This document shows, piece after piece, positions 18,807 through 27,616 of a stretch of 64,000 nucleotides of DNA. The DNA lies in NCBI GenBank assembly GCA_913043285.1, contig CAJWML010000001.1, forward strand, positions 496,001 to 560,000, given 5' to 3'. Positions within the stretch are counted from its first letter, which is position 1; the number at the start of each line of letters is the position of its first letter. The DNA is from CAKZNE01 sp002695025. Its GTDB lineage: Bacteria > Bacteroidota > Bacteroidia > Flavobacteriales > Schleiferiaceae. The notes below the pieces were generated by a model. The model had not been told where the DNA came from and searched no databases. It saw nothing but the letters and a program-made list of their open reading frames with translations. The position numbers and the translations under genes were made by a program.

Positions 18807-19511
18807 ATGATCCGAAAAGTTGTACAGGACGCCACGGAAGCCGTACAAGGTTTAAAAGATAATATGACCCTCATGCTGGGAGGTTTTGGCTTGTGTGGCA
18901 TTCCTGAAAACTCCATTATCGCTATCCGTGAATCCGGAGTAAAAGGACTTACCTGCATTTCCAATAATGCCGGGGTGGATGATTTTGGCCTGGGTTTACT
19001 TCTGCAAACCCGCCAGATCAAAAAAATGATCTCTTCCTACGTGGGTGAAAATGACCTTTTCGAAAAACAAATGCTCAGCGGAGAGCTGGAGGTGGAACTC
19101 ATTCCTCAGGGAACACTGGCCGAACGGTGCCGAGCCACTGGTGCCGGAATCCCGGCATTTTACACTCCGGCTGGTTATGGCACTGAGGTAGCGCAGGGTA
19201 AAGAGGTTCGCTGGTTCAACGGCAAACCCCACATCCTGGAACACGCCTTTACTCCTGATTTTGCATTTGTAAAAGCCTGGAAGGGTGATGAAGCTGGTAA
19301 CCTCATCTTTAAAGGTACTGCCCGTAATTTCAACCCGCTAATGGCCATGGCCGGAAAGATTACCGTAGCAGAAGTGGAAGAGCTGGTTCCTGCAGGTCAA
19401 TTGGACCCCAACTTTATTCATACACCCGGTATTTTTGTACAGCGCATCTTCCAGGGTGTGAACTACGAAAAACGTATTGAGCAACGCACCGTTCGGGCCG
19501 CAGCAAGTTAG
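18807..19511 (+). CDS. scoA: 3-oxoacid CoA-transferase, subunit A
   Basis: This 234-residue subunit has the CoA-transferase family I signature GGFGLCGIPENSI near the N-terminus and the typical NNAGVDDFGLGLLL and GTLAERCRATGAGIPAFYTP. With ScoB it moves CoA between succinyl-CoA and acetoacetate, linking ketone-body or leucine breakdown to the TCA cycle. The partner scoB lies at 21329-21985, but a membrane protein gene (19527-21323) sits between them, which is unusual for this pair. It starts 18 nt after pbp1A. Confidence 0.92.
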   Translation: MIRKVVQDATEAVQGLKDNMTLMLGGFGLCGIPENSIIAIRESGVKGLTCISNNAGVDDFGLGLLLQTRQIKKMISSYVGENDLFEKQMLSGELEVELIPQGTLAERCRATGAGIPAFYTPAGYGTEVAQGKEVRWFNGKPHILEHAFTPDFAFVKAWKGDEAGNLIFKGTARNFNPLMAMAGKITVAEVEELVPAGQLDPNFIHTPGIFVQRIFQGVNYEKRIEQRTVRAAAS

Positions 19512-19526
19512 CCCGTCCCTTATGCT

Positions 19527-21323
19527 ATGCACAAAGGCTTAGAACGATATGCTTATATTCTACTGGCTACCGGACTCGCCTTATACCTGGTTAGCCGTGC
19601 CATTTACGTTCCCTTTGTAAATGATGAATCGGAGACTTTCCTGTTCTTTATACAAACCGGTGACTTTGTACCTTGGATCTCCTCCCACTGGGTAGCCAAC
19701 AATCACTTTTTAAACACTATGCTGTCCTGGATCTCCTACCAATTTTTCGGTTTGGATGAATGGACGCTCAGGCTGGCCAGCCTTTTTTCGTTTGTGTTAT
19801 TCCTGGTATACCTATATAAGACCGGCCTGCTGGTTAAGCACAGAGTGCTGCGCTGGATACTTTGGCTGAGTATACTGGGAGCTCATTATTTTATTGAGTT
19901 CTTTGCGTATTGCAGGGGATACGCTATGTCCAACGCATTTTTGCTGGCGGCCATCTACCACCTCATCAAAGCATGTAAAAAACCAGGCCGTTTGTCCGGT
20001 GAAATGTGGTTGAGTTTTCTTTTCATGACCGCGGCTTTATTGGCCAATCTAAACCTGCTTTATTCCTATGCAATATGGCTCACCTTTGCTTATGTTCTTA
20101 CCCAGTCCCCTCCCCCCAAACGGGATCCGAGTCTCTTGTTCTGGGCGGCTTTGGTACCGCTTTGTTACTCGCTGACCATTGCAGTAAAGCTCAAGATCCA
20201 TGACCAATTATACATCGGCACACCCTATGGTATGGAATCCAGCTATAAGATCATCCTGGAGGCTATCCTTCCTGGTTTTGTCATTCCTGCCTTATACTAT
20301 TTTTACTTTATCGGGATACTGGCGCTTTTGCTGGTAGGCTATTATTTTTACCGAAGCCGCACCCAATGGTCGGATTCTCTTCCACTTAACGTCTTCCTCA
20401 TTTTTATTTCCGTTAACCTGCTTATATCCTTTGGTACTGCGGTATTGATGGGGCTCAAGCTACCCATTGCCCGTACGGGTTCGTACTGGTATATGTTGGC
20501 GGTAATTACCCTTGTTCTGGTTCTGGACAGGGTAAAAAACGAATCGTGGGGCCGCTTTTTCTGGGTAACGGCTATTCCGTTGCTGTTCATTCCCCTGAAT
20601 TTTGTACGGCTGGCTAACCTTCATGTTTCATCGGATAAAGCCTGGGCTTCTGAACAAATCCCTGAGGCATTCTATAACTACCTGGTACAGCGTGATACTT
20701 CCTCTTCCTTTCCTTCAACCTTATCTGCAGGTTCTAGCTTTTACTCTCACAACTGGGCTATGCTTAACCTACAGAAAAAGAGGGATGTGAACGTTTGCCA
20801 GAATTATGTTGGCCGGGAAATGATCAGCGATTACCAAATCATTAAGACCGAAGATTTCCCCTCTTTTGCCGGAACTTACGTGGAGAATATCAGCGACCGC
20901 TATTCCGGGCTTTCAGTCATAAGCCGCTATAAGCCCATGAGCCGGCAAACTATACTGGAGGCCGATTCCCCGGTTTTTGAAAACGATAACCCCTCGTTCT
21001 ACCAGATCATGCAGTGCAGGGTAGACAGTCTGCAGGGTTTGCCCTTGCAATTTGATTATACCGTGGACCAACACACCAAAGAGTCATTATTTACAGGGCT
21101 CCTAACCGTGATATTCAAAAATGCCCGTGACGAACACATAGCTTACGAACAGGTCAATATCAGCCACCACAAGACCGAATGGGGAAAAGAGCCTCTTCGG
21201 GTGAGCATTTATTTTGACCGTGTTCCGCTTGAAGCTATCAGTGTGGAAAGCTATATTTGGAACTTCAACGAACAAAAGTACAGCCTGCTTCAGGCTCATG
21301 TAAGCATGCACCTCTTAAAATAA
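19527..21323 (+). CDS. Multi-span membrane protein, GT-C glycosyltransferase-like
   Basis: This 598-residue protein has roughly ten to eleven hydrophobic segments in the first 400 residues and a soluble C-terminal region of about 200. The N-terminal loop has NDESETFLFFIQTGD between helices 1 and 2, followed by HWVANNHFLNTMLSWI. An acidic motif in the first periplasmic loop is what GT-C (ArnT/PMT-like) glycosyltransferases use with lipid-linked sugar donors. I do not recognise a named family. It sits between scoA (15 nt away) and scoB (5 nt away) in the same direction. Confidence 0.6.
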   Translation: MHKGLERYAYILLATGLALYLVSRAIYVPFVNDESETFLFFIQTGDFVPWISSHWVANNHFLNTMLSWISYQFFGLDEWTLRLASLFSFVLFLVYLYKTGLLVKHRVLRWILWLSILGAHYFIEFFAYCRGYAMSNAFLLAAIYHLIKACKKPGRLSGEMWLSFLFMTAALLANLNLLYSYAIWLTFAYVLTQSPPPKRDPSLLFWAALVPLCYSLTIAVKLKIHDQLYIGTPYGMESSYKIILEAILPGFVIPALYYFYFIGILALLLVGYYFYRSRTQWSDSLPLNVFLIFISVNLLISFGTAVLMGLKLPIARTGSYWYMLAVITLVLVLDRVKNESWGRFFWVTAIPLLFIPLNFVRLANLHVSSDKAWASEQIPEAFYNYLVQRDTSSSFPSTLSAGSSFYSHNWAMLNLQKKRDVNVCQNYVGREMISDYQIIKTEDFPSFAGTYVENISDRYSGLSVISRYKPMSRQTILEADSPVFENDNPSFYQIMQCRVDSLQGLPLQFDYTVDQHTKESLFTGLLTVIFKNARDEHIAYEQVNISHHKTEWGKEPLRVSIYFDRVPLEAISVESYIWNFNEQKYSLLQAHVSMHLLK

Positions 21324-21328
21324 TTACT

Positions 21329-21985
21329 ATGCCCCTGGATAAGAACGGAATTGCCAAACGAATTGCCAAAGAACTGGAAGACGGTTATTATGTAAACCTC
21401 GGGATCGGGATCCCTACGCTGGTAGCCAACTATATTCCGGAGGGCATATCGGTAGAGTTCCAATCCGAAAACGGGATCCTGGGCATGGGCCCCTTTCCCA
21501 CCGAGGAGCAGGTAGATGCCGACCTGATCAATGCCGGTAAACAAACGATTACTGCACTGCCCGGAGCGGCCTATTTTGATTCGGCCAACAGCTTTGCTAT
21601 GATCCGCGGCCAACACGTAGATATGACCGTACTGGGCGCCATGGAGGTTTCTGAACTGGGCGATATTGCCAACTGGAAAATTCCCGGCAAAATGGTAAAG
21701 GGAATGGGGGGTGCCATGGATTTGGTAGCTTCTGCTGAAAATATCATTGTGGCCATGATGCATACCAACCGTGCCGGGGAGTCAAAGCTTCTTAAGAAAT
21801 GTACCTTGCCGCTAACCGGGGTCGCCTGCGTAAAAAAAGTAGTCACAGACCTTGCGGTGATGGACATTCGTGATGATGCTTTTGTACTGCGCGAACTGGC
21901 CCCTGGGGTAAGCGTGGACGATGTAAAAAATGCTACGGAAGGAAACCTGTTGGTAGAAGGTGACATTCCTGTGATGGAACTCTGA
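21329..21985 (+). CDS. scoB: 3-oxoacid CoA-transferase, subunit B
   Basis: This 218-residue subunit carries the catalytic glutamate in the motif SENGILGMGP (about residue 50). That residue forms the glutamyl-CoA thioester during catalysis. The motif GIGIPTLVANYIPEG near the N-terminus is also typical. The frame is open upstream to 21257, inside the preceding membrane protein gene. The ATG at 21329 starts directly at the conserved N-terminus (MPLDKNGIAKRIAKEL) and is used. Its TGA overlaps the next gene's ATG (TGATG). Confidence 0.93.
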   Translation: MPLDKNGIAKRIAKELEDGYYVNLGIGIPTLVANYIPEGISVEFQSENGILGMGPFPTEEQVDADLINAGKQTITALPGAAYFDSANSFAMIRGQHVDMTVLGAMEVSELGDIANWKIPGKMVKGMGGAMDLVASAENIIVAMMHTNRAGESKLLKKCTLPLTGVACVKKVVTDLAVMDIRDDAFVLRELAPGVSVDDVKNATEGNLLVEGDIPVMEL

Positions 21986-23328
21986 TGAAGAGGTCTGCCA
22001 AGATAAGCTATCGCTCTTTCTGGCTGCTCTCTGCGGTTGTCCTGGCACTTTTCTTTACCTCTAAATTCTGGAAGAGTGATCAGCTTATAAGCTGGGATAT
22101 CTCTCTTTACTACTCCTATTTGCCCGCCACTTTTATTTATCATGATCTGAAGGTGGAGAAACCTGAAACCATGGCTGCCTGGCAAAAAATGGGACAGTTT
22201 TACATGAATGAAGATACGGATGGTCACAAGTTTGTAAAAATGACCTGCGGGCTGGCTTTTCTGTATAGCCCCTTTTTCTTTCTGTCTCATGGCTATGCCT
22301 TGCTTTCCGATGCATATCCCGCAGATGGCTTTTCCCAGCCCTATCGAATCGGCTTACTGGCATCCACTGCATTTTTTACTTTGCTGGGAATGTGGTTTTT
22401 ACGGAAAACACTCCTTCGCTTTTTCAGTGACGGATCTGTGGCTATTACCCTGGCTGTCGTTTACCTGGGTACCAATTTGTTCTATTATTCGCTAAAAGAA
22501 CCCATGTCCCACGCCTACAACTTCTTCCTGGTAAGTCTCATTTTTCACCTTTACTTCCGTTATGAAGACCGGCCCTCTTTGCTAAAAGCACTTGGCATTG
22601 GAGCCGCCAGTGGGCTGCTGGTGCTCATTCGTCCCACCGATATACTGGTACTTCTTTTTCCGGCCATCCTTTTCATTCGCCACAACAAAGAACACATTAC
22701 GCGGCATATTCTAGCCATGATCATAGCGGGAATAATGGGTTTTGCCATGCTTTTACCTCAGCTTTTTTATTGGCACTATATGACCGGTAACTGGGTGATT
22801 TATTCCTACAACCAGGAACGTTTTTTCTTTAGCGATCCGGAAATCTGGAAAGGTCTTTTCAGCTATCGCAAAGGATGGGTGATCTACAGCCCGGCCCTGG
22901 TTTTTGCCATTATAGGCTTCGGCTTTCTTTGGTTCAAGGATCGTCTAATTTCTGTAGCCTCTCTAGTCACCCTGTTCATAGCACTCTGGGTCACCTTTAG
23001 TTGGTGGTGCTGGTGGTATGGAGGGGGGTTCGGGGCACGCCCCATGATCGATTTCCTGCCTTTAACAGCTTTTGCCTTTGCCGCTGTATTTGAAAAATTG
23101 AATATTGCTCCCCGCCTGGTAAAGGCCCCTGTATATTTAGTACTGGTAGCCCTTTGTTTTTGCTCGGTATTTTACGCCAAGCAGTATAAGAGTACCATTA
23201 TTCACCACGATAGTATGTCCAAAGAATTATTCTGGGCGCAATTCATGCTCGATCATCATGTACAGAATTTTGACCAGCTTATTGACCCGCCTGATTACGA
23301 TGCCGCCATGCGGAACGAAGAAGAATAA
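21985..23328 (+). CDS. Multi-span membrane protein, possibly GT-C-type glycosyltransferase
   Basis: This 447-residue protein has about ten hydrophobic segments. The first periplasmic loop starts with WDISLYYSYLPATFIYHDL, an acidic and aromatic loop of the kind seen in GT-C enzymes. Later come SLKEPMSHAYNFFLVS and WWCWWYGGGFGARPMIDFLP. The glycine-rich tryptophan motif recurs in undecaprenyl-linked mannosyltransferase-like proteins of this phylum. The family is not recognised with certainty. Its ATG overlaps the scoB stop, so translation is probably coupled. It is convergent, without a gap, with the next gene. Confidence 0.55.
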   Translation: MKRSAKISYRSFWLLSAVVLALFFTSKFWKSDQLISWDISLYYSYLPATFIYHDLKVEKPETMAAWQKMGQFYMNEDTDGHKFVKMTCGLAFLYSPFFFLSHGYALLSDAYPADGFSQPYRIGLLASTAFFTLLGMWFLRKTLLRFFSDGSVAITLAVVYLGTNLFYYSLKEPMSHAYNFFLVSLIFHLYFRYEDRPSLLKALGIGAASGLLVLIRPTDILVLLFPAILFIRHNKEHITRHILAMIIAGIMGFAMLLPQLFYWHYMTGNWVIYSYNQERFFFSDPEIWKGLFSYRKGWVIYSPALVFAIIGFGFLWFKDRLISVASLVTLFIALWVTFSWWCWWYGGGFGARPMIDFLPLTAFAFAAVFEKLNIAPRLVKAPVYLVLVALCFCSVFYAKQYKSTIIHHDSMSKELFWAQFMLDHHVQNFDQLIDPPDYDAAMRNEEE

Positions 23329-24870
23329 CTATTGCGCGTTATTCCGGTAAAGCTTTACATGATCTTCCTGGCTGGTATACACCAATTCATAGTGCTGCTG
23401 AACGGTTTCCAACAGGCCCGCCTCGCAAGCCTCCGGATCTTTAACACCCCAAAACACAATATAATCCGGCTGTGCTACGACTGCATTACCTTTTTTCCAA
23501 TAGGCGCAATCTGAAGCGCCATAGCCAATTTCAAATGCGGGAACACGCTCATCATTCCAGAGTACCGGGAAATACCCGGTACTGGCCTCGTAGTTCTCCA
23601 AAATGGTGAGTGGCTTGTCAATCCCCAGGTAATTGGAGAAATGGCCATCCAGCCAGTTCCAGGAACTGCGTATAGGTAAAACTACCGACCCCGGCTTAAT
23701 ATGCCCGGCAACCTCCGCCATATAGCCAGCTTCCTTATTTTGGGTAGCGGCTACTTTAATATACTGTACCACCAGCATGAAATGTAGGATAACCACCAGG
23801 CCCGCTGCAGCCCTAGCCAGCATCTTCGGATAGAGGTTCTCATTGATCCAAAGCAGGACAAAGAAAAACAAGAAGAGGCTGATCCGCTGGGAAATATAGC
23901 CCCCACCACTACTGCTGTCCGGCATCACAAAAAGTAATATCAGGCTGATCAGGGTCAAAATGGCCCAGGACAGGCGTGACCAAAACACTTTGGATCGTAC
24001 TTCCTCTTTACTGAATAAAAAGGCCGCACCCACGGATAACACCATCAATACGTGGTAGATCAATGTGGTTTTTCCGTACTCATGACCAAAGTTGTAGATC
24101 ACCAATGACCTTATACCCACCAGGATCTCTACCAGTTCCTGCATGGATAGTTGCGCTCCCGAAGCGCCATCCCTCTTCAGGTAGAAAAAGGCAAACAGCG
24201 CCAGGAAAGGGATAAAAAGGGTCAGTACAGCAAGGGCATTCCTGAAGATCTGCTTCCGATGGACTTTATCAGTACTGCTGAAATAGTCCGAAAGGACCAA
24301 TACCAGTAAGCTTATGGCCAGCATCACAAAACTCAGTAGGTGAGAAAAATAGCAAAGTGCTATTCCAACGAATAAAAGGATGTTCTTTCCAAAATCTGGT
24401 TGCTCTCTGATTGAAAACCACTGTCTTAACGTCAGTAGAAAAAAGACCAGTCCAAGGGTAAAATTGTAAAAGCCCAACCCAAACAGGAAGGTGTATACAA
24501 AGGGTAAGATCAGTAAACTGAGAGGTCCTGGTACTTCGCTTCGGATCTTCTTCACAAGACTATAAAAAGCCAATGGCAAACCAATGCCGATACACAGCAA
24601 CAATACCTTTTCAGCCAAAAAAGCCGGTAAACCCACCAACATGCCCAACATCAGCACCAGGTGCCCGGTCCAATTGGGAACCGGTTCAGGATTTAATGAA
24701 TAATAGCCTTGCAAGCCTTCTCCTCCATTAAAAACAAGTTCAAGTAGAAGCCGCGCATTGTAAAGATGGGCCGCTCCATCCATGGTAGGCCAATGCCTGA
24801 ACACCAATAAGGGTATGGCGCTTACTAGAGTAAGGATGAGGAATAACCAAAAGAAGGGAGTTCGTCTCAT
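23329..24870 (-). CDS. Multi-span membrane protein, possibly GT-C-type
   Basis: About 513 residues with ten or more hydrophobic stretches and a soluble C-terminal third. After the first helix comes HWPTMDGAAHLYNARLLLEL, again an acidic periplasmic loop (MDGA). The C-terminal part has LPIRSSWNWLDGHFSNYLG. I do not recognise a named family; a lipid-linked-sugar glycosyltransferase is an inference. The start is placed at the ATG at 24870 (MRRTPFFWLF); the frame is open to 24912. It follows the ABC ATPase gene by 54 nt on the same strand and ends against the neighbouring membrane gene. Confidence 0.55.
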   Translation of the reverse strand: MRRTPFFWLFLILTLVSAIPLLVFRHWPTMDGAAHLYNARLLLELVFNGGEGLQGYYSLNPEPVPNWTGHLVLMLGMLVGLPAFLAEKVLLLCIGIGLPLAFYSLVKKIRSEVPGPLSLLILPFVYTFLFGLGFYNFTLGLVFFLLTLRQWFSIREQPDFGKNILLFVGIALCYFSHLLSFVMLAISLLVLVLSDYFSSTDKVHRKQIFRNALAVLTLFIPFLALFAFFYLKRDGASGAQLSMQELVEILVGIRSLVIYNFGHEYGKTTLIYHVLMVLSVGAAFLFSKEEVRSKVFWSRLSWAILTLISLILLFVMPDSSSGGGYISQRISLFLFFFVLLWINENLYPKMLARAAAGLVVILHFMLVVQYIKVAATQNKEAGYMAEVAGHIKPGSVVLPIRSSWNWLDGHFSNYLGIDKPLTILENYEASTGYFPVLWNDERVPAFEIGYGASDCAYWKKGNAVVAQPDYIVFWGVKDPEACEAGLLETVQQHYELVYTSQEDHVKLYRNNAQ

Positions 24871-24924
24871 AGAGCCAGTAAGTAGGATGCCAAAATACAG
24901 AATCCCATGCAATCAGGCATTCGC

Positions 24925-26589
24925 TCAGGATTGCACCGAGCTGATCAGTTTACGGGTATATTCCTGGCCAGGATTCTGGTAGAGTTCATCGGACTGACCG
25001 GTCTCCACAAGCTCTCCTTTTTGCATAACCATGATACGGTCACTGATATACTTCACCACGGCAAGGTCATGCGAAATAAAGAGATAGGTAAAACCGAAAT
25101 CATCTTTAAGATCGTTGAGCAGGTTTATGATCTGGGCCTGTACAGACACATCCAAAGCGCTCACGGACTCATCGCAAATAATGAATTCAGGCTGTAAGGC
25201 CAAGGCCCGTGCAATGCCTATACGCTGCCGTTGTCCGCCCGAAAACTCATGTGGGTAGCGGTTGTAATGTTCCGTACTCAGGCCAACCCTTTCCATGAGC
25301 CGGTATACTTCATCCCGCGCCTCAGCCTTAGTGGCCAGCTTATGGGTACGCAGTACTTCCAGCAAGGCCTTTCCTATGGGGATCCTCGGGTTAAGTGACG
25401 AATACGGATCCTGGAATATGATCTGTATATCGCGGTGCAACCTTCTCCATTCACCTGCACTCAAATGGGTAATGTCTCGGTTCCGGTAAAATATTTCTCC
25501 AGCGGAGGCTTTCTCCAGACCGCTAAGCACACGACCCAGTGTAGTCTTGCCACATCCGGACTCTCCAACCAGCCCAAGCACCTCACCAGGGTATATACGG
25601 AAGGATACTTCATTAACGGCTTTCACCACCTCCGGGCTTCGCATAAAACCAGAACTGGTGAACCACTTTTGCAGGTTTTTTATTTCCAATAAAGGTGGTT
25701 GGGCACTTAGTGCCAGGCTGCGCGACTTTCTTTCCGCTTCGGTGAGTTTATCGGGCTTCCAGCTCCCTTCATTTACCGTAAAGTCGGAAACGAGAGGTAG
25801 GCGTTTAAAGTAGGTCTCTGCGGTGGGGCGGCAAGCTAAAAGGCCTTTGGTGTACGCATTTTTTGGCTGATGGAAAACCTGATCTGCCGTTCCGTATTCC
25901 AGCTGCTCTCCTTTATACATGACCAGCACTTCATCCGCCACCTGATGCACCACCCCCAGATCATGGGTTATAAAGATCATGCTCATACCGTATTCCTGCT
26001 GTAACTCATGCAGCAGGTTCAGAATATCCGCCTGAACCGTCACATCCAGGGCTGTGGTGGGTTCATCGGCAATGAGTAACTTAGGCTTGCAGGCTACAGC
26101 CATTGCGATCATGACCCGCTGTTTCTGCCCCCCACTGATCTGATGCGGATAACTGTTCCTGATCTGCTCGGGCCTGGGAAGTTGCACTTTTCGGAAAAGG
26201 CGCAATACTTCTTTATGAATGGCCCCAGACGACCAATTCCCGTGGGTCTCCAATATTTCCGCCACTTGTTTTCCACACTTCATAGATGGGTTGAGGGCGG
26301 TCATAGGCTCCTGGAAGACCATGGAAATTTCATTCCCTCGTATTTGCAGGTATTGCTGCGGAGAAAGGCGGGTGAGCTCCTTACCTTCAAACCGGATTTT
26401 TCCAGTAAGGTGAAGCCCACGCGACAATAAGCCCATAATAGCGAGACTGGTGAGGGATTTCCCCGAACCCGACTCCCCTACTATTCCCAGCGTTTTTCCT
26501 TTATTCAGGCTAAAACTCAGGCCTCTTACCAAAGGTAATTCTGTGGCCGCAATCTTAAGATCTTCAATTTGAAGAATGGGTTCATTCAT
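24925..26589 (-). CDS. Oligopeptide-type ABC transporter ATPase, two fused nucleotide-binding domains
   Basis: This 554-residue protein has two complete ABC ATPase halves, as in YejF or a DppD-DppF fusion. Half one has Walker A GESGSGKS (about residue 37), signature ISGGQKQR and Walker B LLIADEP. Half two has GESGCGKTT, FSGGQRQR and FIICDES. It would power uptake of peptides or a related solute through partner permeases and a binding protein. None of those partners is in the window, so it is an orphan here. It overlaps the exonuclease gene by 8 nt. Confidence 0.9.
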   Translation of the reverse strand: MNEPILQIEDLKIAATELPLVRGLSFSLNKGKTLGIVGESGSGKSLTSLAIMGLLSRGLHLTGKIRFEGKELTRLSPQQYLQIRGNEISMVFQEPMTALNPSMKCGKQVAEILETHGNWSSGAIHKEVLRLFRKVQLPRPEQIRNSYPHQISGGQKQRVMIAMAVACKPKLLIADEPTTALDVTVQADILNLLHELQQEYGMSMIFITHDLGVVHQVADEVLVMYKGEQLEYGTADQVFHQPKNAYTKGLLACRPTAETYFKRLPLVSDFTVNEGSWKPDKLTEAERKSRSLALSAQPPLLEIKNLQKWFTSSGFMRSPEVVKAVNEVSFRIYPGEVLGLVGESGCGKTTLGRVLSGLEKASAGEIFYRNRDITHLSAGEWRRLHRDIQIIFQDPYSSLNPRIPIGKALLEVLRTHKLATKAEARDEVYRLMERVGLSTEHYNRYPHEFSGGQRQRIGIARALALQPEFIICDESVSALDVSVQAQIINLLNDLKDDFGFTYLFISHDLAVVKYISDRIMVMQKGELVETGQSDELYQNPGQEYTRKLISSVQS

Positions 26590-27307
26590 TACTGATCACA
26601 ATTTCTTCATCCAGCAACGCCTCCCGGCCTTCCATTTTAAGGAATATCCTGGCCACGGTTACAGTGTCCTTTTGGCAATAGGTTACAATGCGTTGCAGAT
26701 TCTTCTCTTTCCAATACACTTCCCCCACCATGCTGCCGTCAATATCATCCTTTGGAGTAGGAATATGGAAGAGGGCTGCCAACAGCTTAACACTTGTAAA
26801 ATGCTTATAGTCGCCAAATTTCCACATTTCCATAGTGTCCAGGTGGCGCACTTCCCAGGGTTTTAAACCGCTGGTGTTTAATAAAGCCGGCAACCGGATA
26901 CCGTGCACCACCATGCGTCTGGCGATATACGGAAAGTCAAACTCCTTTCCATTGTGGGCACATAAAAGGTAATCCTTACTGAAAGCACCGTTAAGTAAGT
27001 CTGCAAACCCTTGTAACAGTTCCGCTTCATCATCACCGTAAAAGGATTTTACCCGGAAACTCCTATGGCCATTGCGTTGATTAAAAAAGCCGCAGGAAAT
27101 ACAGACGATCTTGCCAAATTCAGCCATGATTGCTGCCCGTTGTTCATATACTTCATCGAGGGTTTGGTCATCCCTGCGCAGGAATCGTGTTTTCTGATCC
27201 CACAGGGATTGCCAATCTTCATTCAGATTGCTAAAATCCGGTTGGGCACTTACAGTTTCTATATCCAGGAATAGGATCTTGTCGGGGGAGAGTGAGTAGA
27301 GCGGCAT
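26582..27307 (-). CDS. 3'-5' exonuclease of the DEDDy family (PolB-like)
   Basis: This 241-residue protein carries the exonuclease motifs in order: LDIETV (Asp15, Glu17), NGKEFDFPYIARR, and YCQKDTVTV, where the YxxxD pattern marks the DEDDy type. It matches the predicted stand-alone 3'-5' exonuclease family related to the DNA polymerase B proofreading domain. Such enzymes remove nucleotides with two metal ions; the cellular substrate is unknown. Its end overlaps the ABC ATPase start by 8 nt, so they share a transcript although no functional link is evident. Confidence 0.85.
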   Translation of the reverse strand: MPLYSLSPDKILFLDIETVSAQPDFSNLNEDWQSLWDQKTRFLRRDDQTLDEVYEQRAAIMAEFGKIVCISCGFFNQRNGHRSFRVKSFYGDDEAELLQGFADLLNGAFSKDYLLCAHNGKEFDFPYIARRMVVHGIRLPALLNTSGLKPWEVRHLDTMEMWKFGDYKHFTSVKLLAALFHIPTPKDDIDGSMVGEVYWKEKNLQRIVTYCQKDTVTVARIFLKMEGREALLDEEIVISNE

Positions 27308-27379
27308 TTTCTTTTGGTATTGGTCATTTTCAAAAGGAAAGATACATAAACTTGACGCTTCTAATAAATATCGGAAAAC

Positions 27380-27397
27380 CAGGCTTTAGGGTGCCTG
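27380..27397 (-). terminator. Possible terminator of the ureohydrolase operon
   Basis: A 5-bp stem (CAGGC/GCCTG) with an 8-nt loop is followed on the minus strand by GTTTT. It lies about 85 nt past the stop of the 44-codon gene. The stem and T-run are short, so this is a weak candidate. Confidence 0.35.
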
Positions 27398-27481
27398 ATT
27401 GTTTTTAGTCTTACGATTAAAATGATAATGAACATCCGTTTAAGGAAAAATGGATATCGAACTTTAAAGTCCTGAATCCTT

Positions 27482-27616
27482 TTAATCCTTGATAGGAGGT
27501 TTTTCATCCTTGCCCTCGTCCAGGGGAGTTACCGTAACAAACGGCATATTTTCCAATAGGTCCAACACAAAGCTGACCTTATGTTCCTTTACTTCTATTC
27601 TGAATTTCCTGCTCAT
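27482..27616 (-). CDS. Small 44-residue protein coupled to the ureohydrolase gene
   Basis: This ORF encodes 44 residues, beginning MSRKFRIEVKEHKVSFVLDL and ending in an acidic/basic tail (DEGKDEKPPIKD). Its ATG overlaps the TGA of the upstream gene as ATGA, which strongly suggests real translation. The pattern of alternating beta-like residues followed by ENMPFVTV recalls the very short putative antitoxin-like proteins common in Bacteroidota (start of type FFLELLKSLDFV), but no toxin follows. I do not assign a function. A hairpin follows at 27380-27397. Confidence 0.6.
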   Translation of the reverse strand: MSRKFRIEVKEHKVSFVLDLLENMPFVTVTPLDEGKDEKPPIKD

